Assembly (NCBI RefSeq): GCF_014195505.1
Contig: NZ_JACIBV010000001.1
Coordinates: forward strand, 4,030,001 to 4,094,000
Direction: 5' to 3'
Source of the DNA: Nonomuraea dietziae
GTDB taxonomy: Bacteria; Actinomycetota; Actinomycetes; Streptosporangiales; Streptosporangiaceae
DNA: 64,000 bases
Part shown: positions 59,651 through 64,000 of the stretch, piece after piece
How positions within the stretch are numbered: the stretch's first letter is position 1
How the letters are laid out: each line of letters begins with the position of its first letter
Program-made: the position numbers and the translations under genes
Notes under the pieces: generated by a model
The model's input: only the letters and a program-made list of their open reading frames with translations
What the model was told of the DNA's origin: nothing
Database searches by the model: none

Positions 59651-61333
59651 ATGGATGCGCGTCGTACCCCCATGGCGGACGTGATGCCGCTCATCGGCCA
59701 GTTGCGTCACTATTCGGGGCGCTCGGCACGCGCTGATGTCATGACCGCCCTGTCGATGGCGGTGACCCTGCTGCCACAGGGCCTGGCCTTCGGCGCCCTG
59801 GCCGGCCTGCACCCGGCCGCCGGGCTCTACACCGCCATGGGTTCCGCGATCGTGTTCGCTCTGCTGACCGCCACGCGATTCGTCGCGGTGGGACCCTCGT
59901 CGACCATGGCGCTCCTGGCCTTCACCGCCGTGCACGACCGGGTGGGCGGTGACCCGGGCCGAGCAGCCGCGCTGACGGCGGCGCTGTCGGTACTGGTGGG
60001 CCTGTGGTGCCTGCTGGGAGCGATGCTGCGGCTGCAGGGGATCGCCGAGTTCCTGTCCTCGCCGGTGGTGCTGGGCTACCTCGCGGGCGTGGGCATCCAG
60101 ATGCTGGCGGGGCAGGTGGGCCCCCTTCTGGGCATCCCGACACCGCATCCCGATCCGATCGCCAAGCTCTGGTACGTCGTCACGCACCTGCAGCAGGCCC
60201 AGCCGTTGACCGCGACGATCGGCGTGGGGGCTCTCATCACGCTCGTCCTGCTCAAGCGCTTCCTGTCGGGCGTGCCAGCCGGCCTGGTGGTCTGCCTGAC
60301 GGCGATCGCGATCTCGGCCGCCGCGGGGCTGGCCGATCGGGGCATGGCCGTGGTCGGGACGGTCTCCGGCGGCCTGCCCACACCCGCCGGGCTGCCTCAG
60401 GTGAGCTGGGACGACGTGTCGGCGCTGCTGATGCCGGCTCTGGGCATGGCGTTGATCGCCTCGATCGAGACCGTCAGCGCTGTCCGGCAGACGGGCACCG
60501 AGGTCGGCGGTCGTATCGTCATGAACAGGGAAACGGCGTCCCTGGGCGCGGCGAGCATCGCCACCGGCGCGCTCGGCGGCTTTCCTCCCATGGCCAGCAC
60601 CGCCCGCACCATGACGGCCCGCGCCGGCGCGCAGTCCCAGCTCTTCCAGCTCATCATCGCGGGCATCGTCATGTTCGTCCTGGTCAGCGGAGGGCCGCTG
60701 ATCTCTCTGCTCCCGATGGCGGTGCTGGCGGCCATCGTCATGGCGGGCGCGCCCAGACTCATCGACGTCACCGGCTTCCTGCGGCTGTGGCACGGCTGGC
60801 GCACGGAGAGCGTGATCACGCTCGTCACCGTCATCGGCGTACTGGCCTTCGGCGTGCTCCAGGGCCTGATCGTCGCCGTGCTCCTGTCGACTGGCCAGTT
60901 GCTGCGCCGCACCGCCCGTCCACACGACGCCCTGCTCGCCGTCTACGGCGAGCACCAGAGCCCCCGCGAGATCGCCGAAGGCGCCTCGCCCCATCCAGAG
61001 ATCCTCATCTACCGCGTCGACGCGCCGCTGTTCTTCGCCAACGCCCGGCGGATCAGGCAGCGGGTGCTCAGCCTGGTCACCGACACCGCGCCGCGCCCAC
61101 GATGCGTGATCATGGACGCGGAGGCGGTGTTCTATCTGGACGCCACGGCCGCCGACACCCTGGCAGAGCTCACGGCCGACCTCCAGGCGCTCGGCTGCGC
61201 GCTGGTGCTGGCCCGGGCGCATGGCTCCGTCCTGTCGACCCTACGGACCAATCCCTACCACGACGGCGTCACCCAACGGCTGCACGCGTTCGCCGACGTG
61301 AGGGAGGCCTACCTCGCCATGCGGCAGGCCTGA
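59651..61333 (+). CDS. SulP-family anion transporter with STAS domain
   Basis: The 560-residue polytopic membrane protein is a SulP/SLC26 transporter: MTALSMAVTLLPQGLAFGALAGLHP and AAGLYTAMGSAIVFALL at the start, VAVGPSSTMALLAF, about ten further helices, and a C-terminal STAS domain (PEILIYRVDAPLFFANARRI, VIMDAEAVFYLDATAADTL). It would import sulfate, bicarbonate or another anion. The ATG at 59651 is chosen because GAGGAG lies 7 bases upstream. Monocistronic. Confidence 0.92.
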   Translation: MDARRTPMADVMPLIGQLRHYSGRSARADVMTALSMAVTLLPQGLAFGALAGLHPAAGLYTAMGSAIVFALLTATRFVAVGPSSTMALLAFTAVHDRVGGDPGRAAALTAALSVLVGLWCLLGAMLRLQGIAEFLSSPVVLGYLAGVGIQMLAGQVGPLLGIPTPHPDPIAKLWYVVTHLQQAQPLTATIGVGALITLVLLKRFLSGVPAGLVVCLTAIAISAAAGLADRGMAVVGTVSGGLPTPAGLPQVSWDDVSALLMPALGMALIASIETVSAVRQTGTEVGGRIVMNRETASLGAASIATGALGGFPPMASTARTMTARAGAQSQLFQLIIAGIVMFVLVSGGPLISLLPMAVLAAIVMAGAPRLIDVTGFLRLWHGWRTESVITLVTVIGVLAFGVLQGLIVAVLLSTGQLLRRTARPHDALLAVYGEHQSPREIAEGASPHPEILIYRVDAPLFFANARRIRQRVLSLVTDTAPRPRCVIMDAEAVFYLDATAADTLAELTADLQALGCALVLARAHGSVLSTLRTNPYHDGVTQRLHAFADVREAYLAMRQA

Positions 61334-61429
61334 AACCTGGCATCGAAACTCGCGTGGCCGACCTCCGCCCGTCCCCGCCTATTCGCCAGAACCACTGCCG
61401 CTGTCGGCGCGAGTACGACTCCATGACGA

Positions 61430-61599
61430 CGGGCGCCAGCTCCCAGAAGCCGCCTCGAGACGGACGTCCGACCGGGTACCACGAAAGTGGCGCCGATCGC
61501 CCCCCGAGACGTGGCGCCGACCAGCAGCGACGCCGCGGCAAGCACGGGCGTGAACACCCATGCGAACCGCTTCCAGCGCACATGCCCGTGCTCGACCAT
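61430..61599 (-). pseudogene. DUF6230 family protein, N-terminal fragment
   Basis: On the minus strand, an ATG at 61599 with GGAGGG before it begins EHGHVRWKRFAWVFTPVL, AAASLLVGATSRGAIGATF and VVPG, matching the N-terminal signal-anchor of DUF6230 proteins. Afterwards the expected sequence breaks down (the continuation shifts to another frame) and the C-terminal two thirds are missing. It is a truncated gene with an intact ribosome-binding site and start. Confidence 0.6.
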
Positions 61600-61945
61600 G
61601 GCCACCCTCCGTGTCACTCCACACCGAAACGAACCAGTTTCGTCACAGAGAGCGACAGTTCCGGCATTTGTCGATCGCCGTGAGCCTCCCGACGCGTGTC
61701 AATGGAGGCGCCAGACTTCACACCGTTTCTGGAGCAGAATGCGGTAGATGTGCACAACAAGCCGACTCGTACGGTGTCACGTGTGCGCCGAGGACTGATC
61801 CGAGCTTCAGCAGGCTCATCACATGGGAAGGCCACGAGTCCGCCCGCAAGCGTGCCGTCCGTGGCCCTCCACCTGCGTCGCAGGACCTGAGCCTGCGCGA
61901 CATCGCCTCGCGGCTCGTCATGACCGGGCCAGGGTCCGAATGGCG
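61600..61945. other. Intergenic region with possible recombinase scrap
   Basis: No intact gene. A short plus-strand stretch (61860-61920) reads DLSLRDIASRLVMT, similar to a motif in serine-recombinase-like proteins, but too short to name. The rest shows nothing. Confidence 0.3.
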
Positions 61946-63271
61946 TCAGCCGGCCTTGGTGATCGGGGGCGGCGCCCACGTGCCGTCCACGACGCTTTCC
62001 TCCGGCCAGTACATGCGCAGGATGAGGTTGAACCCCTCGGCCGGGGCGGGCAGCCAGTTGTCCTGCTTGTCGGCGGGGGCATCGTGCTGGATGTAGAGAT
62101 CCACTGACCCGTCTGGATTGGCGACTGGTTTCGCGACGTGACCGATCTCGTACCGGTTGATCGGATTGTCGACCAGGAAACCGGTGGGGTCGTACATCGT
62201 CAGCGACCAGAACGCCTTGGCCGGCGGCAGCTGGCCGGCAGGGAAGTGGATGGTGTAGGTGTTCGCGCCGTTGAGCGGCTGGCCCTGGCCGTCGACGAAG
62301 GCGATCGGGTAGATGGCGTCTTGGGGCAGGTTCGCGCCGAGTCCTTGCCATGCGGTGGCGGCGCGCCGCAGGTAGTCGGTGCCGTAGCTGCCCATGTTGG
62401 TGGCGACTCGCCAGCCGTTGACGTCTTGGCCTATCGCGGCGACGGCGGCCTTGATCCGCTCCTGGGCCGCGGGGACCGCTGCGTGCAGGGCCTGCGCGGT
62501 GGCCGAATCGACGGCGTCGATGTCGAAGGGCTGTCCCGGCTGGATGTTCAGCTGGGCGAGCGTGGCCGCCATGGGCTTGTCCGCGGCTGCCGGGGCGTTG
62601 GTCCGCATCGCGGCGGCCATCTGGGAGAAGAACGTCTGGGCATCCATCTGCTCCACCAGCGTCGGCGGTGGCGTCATCGGGATGCCGGGATCGACTTTGC
62701 CGGGCGGGCGCGTATAGGTGCCGCGTCCGTAGGCGCTGAGCGGTTGAAGGGTGTACTGGTCCACGAGCTCTTGCACGGCGGGCAGGTCGGAGGGGCCGTC
62801 GAGTTGGGTGCGGCCGATGATCCAGACCGTGTCGGTCGGGGACTTGAGCTGTTCGACGCCGCCCGGCAGCGTCCCGTTCCAGTTCGGGCCGGTGATGGCG
62901 AAGTCGCCCTCGCCGGTGCCGGTGGTCCGTGTCCCGGGTGAGGCGAATACGTTGGTCCAGGCGTCCAGCATCGGCATGAGGTAGTACCGGCCCTGGGTGT
63001 CCGGCAGGTGCAGCACCATGGGTTCCTGGGCCAGATCCAGCCACGCGACCGTGTAGAGGGTGTCGAGGTTGGGCGAGACGACCAGCTTGAAACCGGGGTC
63101 AGGCAGGGCGTTCGCCTGCGCGAGCTGGTTGATCGGCGCCTTGAGGGCGGCCGGATCGGGTGCCTCGACGTTGGTCGAGGAATGTCTGGTGGCCTCCATC
63201 AGCACCAGTGGGTAACCGTAGATGTATGCCTGGACGGCGTTCTCGTGGACATCCTCGTTCGCGGCTTCCAT
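61946..63271 (-). CDS. DUF1254/DUF1214 domain protein
   Basis: The 441-residue protein has the DUF1254 N-terminal part (AVQAYIYGYPLVLMEATRH, VVSPNLDTLYTVAWLDLAQEP, YYLMPMLDAWTNVFASPGTR) and the DUF1214 C-terminal part (FWSLTMYDPTGFLVDNPINRYEIG, DLYIQHDAPADKQDNWLPAP, LILRMYWPEESVVDGTW). The biochemical role is unknown. No signal peptide is present. GGAAGGAG sits 5 bases before the ATG. It stands alone between two gene-free stretches. Confidence 0.9.
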   Translation of the reverse strand: MEAANEDVHENAVQAYIYGYPLVLMEATRHSSTNVEAPDPAALKAPINQLAQANALPDPGFKLVVSPNLDTLYTVAWLDLAQEPMVLHLPDTQGRYYLMPMLDAWTNVFASPGTRTTGTGEGDFAITGPNWNGTLPGGVEQLKSPTDTVWIIGRTQLDGPSDLPAVQELVDQYTLQPLSAYGRGTYTRPPGKVDPGIPMTPPPTLVEQMDAQTFFSQMAAAMRTNAPAAADKPMAATLAQLNIQPGQPFDIDAVDSATAQALHAAVPAAQERIKAAVAAIGQDVNGWRVATNMGSYGTDYLRRAATAWQGLGANLPQDAIYPIAFVDGQGQPLNGANTYTIHFPAGQLPPAKAFWSLTMYDPTGFLVDNPINRYEIGHVAKPVANPDGSVDLYIQHDAPADKQDNWLPAPAEGFNLILRMYWPEESVVDGTWAPPPITKAG

Positions 63272-63583
63272 GGCGCTCCTTCCAGAAGGGGGGAGGCTTG
63301 GTTACGCATCGCCCATCAGTCTCTAGTCCACGTAAGAGACGTAGAAGCATCAAGGCGTAAATATCAGCCAAGGGATCGTTCACCGGGGCCACCCTGTCTG
63401 GGTATTCGGGTGCTCACGCCGACCTCCGCGACTTCGAGGCGGGAACGGCATCGATCGAGTGATCGCGAACGTCGATGGAGTCGAGGTGGGCCGCCGGCGG
63501 CCCCCCGCTTCGCGCGAGCCAGGGCAGGGACGGATGTGCAGGGCCGGAAGGCACAGCCGGACACCAGCCATGACCAGAGATCG
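63272..63583. other. Intergenic region, about 310 bp, no gene seen
   Basis: It carries the promoter side of the DUF1254 gene. A 6-bp inverted repeat (GTCTCT 63319-63324, AGAGAC 63335-63340) is the only structure noticed. Short frames here have poor codon use. Confidence 0.45.
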
Positions 63584-64000
63584 CTAGGCGAAACCCAACT
63601 CCTCGCGGGCTGCCTCTATGACCGGGATACGTCCTTCCTCCAGGAACTCCCGTACAGACACACCCTCCGGGACATCTCGACACGTGGCAGCCATCAGGCG
63701 TTCGGAGAATGCGTAGGTAGCGCGCCTCAAGGTGAGGCTTCCTGCAATCTCTATGACCCTCTGGCGCAGCCACATCTGGTCGATCTTCGCTTGGACGTCG
63801 TCGGGCAGCTCGCGTCCGAGGTGGCGCTGCGTTGCGATCGTCGCCACTTGTTGACTGACGTCCAGGAACTCCAAGATCGCATGCTTGCGTTCCTCCCGGA
63901 AGGCGGCTTCGGCAGCAGCCTTGGCCTCCCTCTTTGTTTCTCTCGTGGCCACCAACTGGCCGAGGAGAGTGGCGGCGGTTCCGAGGAGGACACCACCCAG
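63584..64000 (-). CDS. Membrane-anchored helical protein, 5' end beyond the window (partial)
   Basis: The minus-strand frame is open to the right edge: GGVLLGTAATLLGQLVATRE is a hydrophobic anchor, followed by a long charged helix (TKREAKAAAEAAFREERKHA) and a helical domain (LEFLDVSQQVATIATQRHLG, VIEIAGSLTLRRATYAFSERL). This one-anchor plus coiled-helix layout is common in small actinobacterial accessory proteins of unknown function. The GTG at 63955 is not the true start because the anchor lies upstream of it. Confidence 0.6.
   Translation of the reverse strand: MGGVLLGTAATLLGQLVATRETKREAKAAAEAAFREERKHAILEFLDVSQQVATIATQRHLGRELPDDVQAKIDQMWLRQRVIEIAGSLTLRRATYAFSERLMAATCRDVPEGVSVREFLEEGRIPVIEAAREELGFA

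Overview
The window is high-GC DNA (GC-rich third codon positions, many GTG and a few TTG starts) from a filamentous actinomycete. The gene set fits Streptosporangiales (Nonomuraea-like): an AfsR/SARP regulator, an ECF sigma factor of the SigE family, a PP2C/STAS/MarR signalling group, a LacI-controlled sugar operon and Tat and lipoprotein signals. The genus is an inference. I see no rRNA, complete tRNA or CRISPR array. Genes are densely packed, with many 4-base start/stop overlaps, up to about 40 kb. After that the window becomes patchier, with secreted proteins, gene fragments and transposon debris.

1-5.2 kb: a divergent pair (partial lipoprotein start; heparinase II/III-like lyase), then a minus-strand family often labelled 3-methyladenine DNA glycosylase, and recD2. 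5.4-14.3 kb: the best-understood unit, a complete L-arabinose uptake and catabolism operon, chvE-gguA-gguB-lacI-araB-araD-araA. Two matching 14-bp operators (before chvE and on the araB start) and a 14-bp-stem terminator at the end frame it. ChvE/GguAB import the sugar, AraA isomerises it to L-ribulose, AraB phosphorylates that, and AraD makes D-xylulose-5-phosphate. The LacI protein is the likely local repressor.

14.3-20 kb: a DinB-like protein, a STAS anti-anti-sigma protein, MarR, a membrane PP2C phosphatase (together a likely partner-switching module), a decayed PfkB sugar kinase, and small membrane proteins. 20-32 kb: a PhoX-like Tat phosphatase, an esterase/Baeyer-Villiger monooxygenase pair, a solitary phosphorothioate-DNA-targeting HNH nuclease, a phosphotransferase with a degenerate extra N-terminal domain, a MazG-like pyrophosphohydrolase, a GNAT-AAA+ fusion, and an XRE-cupin/AlaX pair. 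32-41 kb: a secreted protein with a calcium-loop-like motif, large catalase KatE with a 20-bp-stem terminator, a 'beta family' protein, and a 901-residue AfsR/SARP regulator.

41-43 kb: the most unusual locus. A 1.1-kb gap with RNA-like inverted repeats precedes a secreted, internally repetitive protein rich in Cys/His near its N-terminus and in Asp/Ala/Arg/Asn repeats in its body. 43-51 kb: a serine hydrolase, a DUF2867-like gene beside a strong palindrome, an orphan Imm7 immunity protein, an alpha/beta hydrolase, AraC facing a TIGR03086 protein with interleaved start codons, and an ECF sigma factor with a co-translated membrane partner. 51-64 kb: a wrecked IS5-type transposase, a truncated quinone oxidoreductase, a secreted protein with a frameshift in its signal peptide region, two PF04072-type methyltransferases, a pentapeptide-repeat membrane protein, tRNA-3'-end-like debris, a SulP anion transporter, a DUF6230 fragment, a DUF1254/DUF1214 protein and a partial membrane-anchored protein at the edge.
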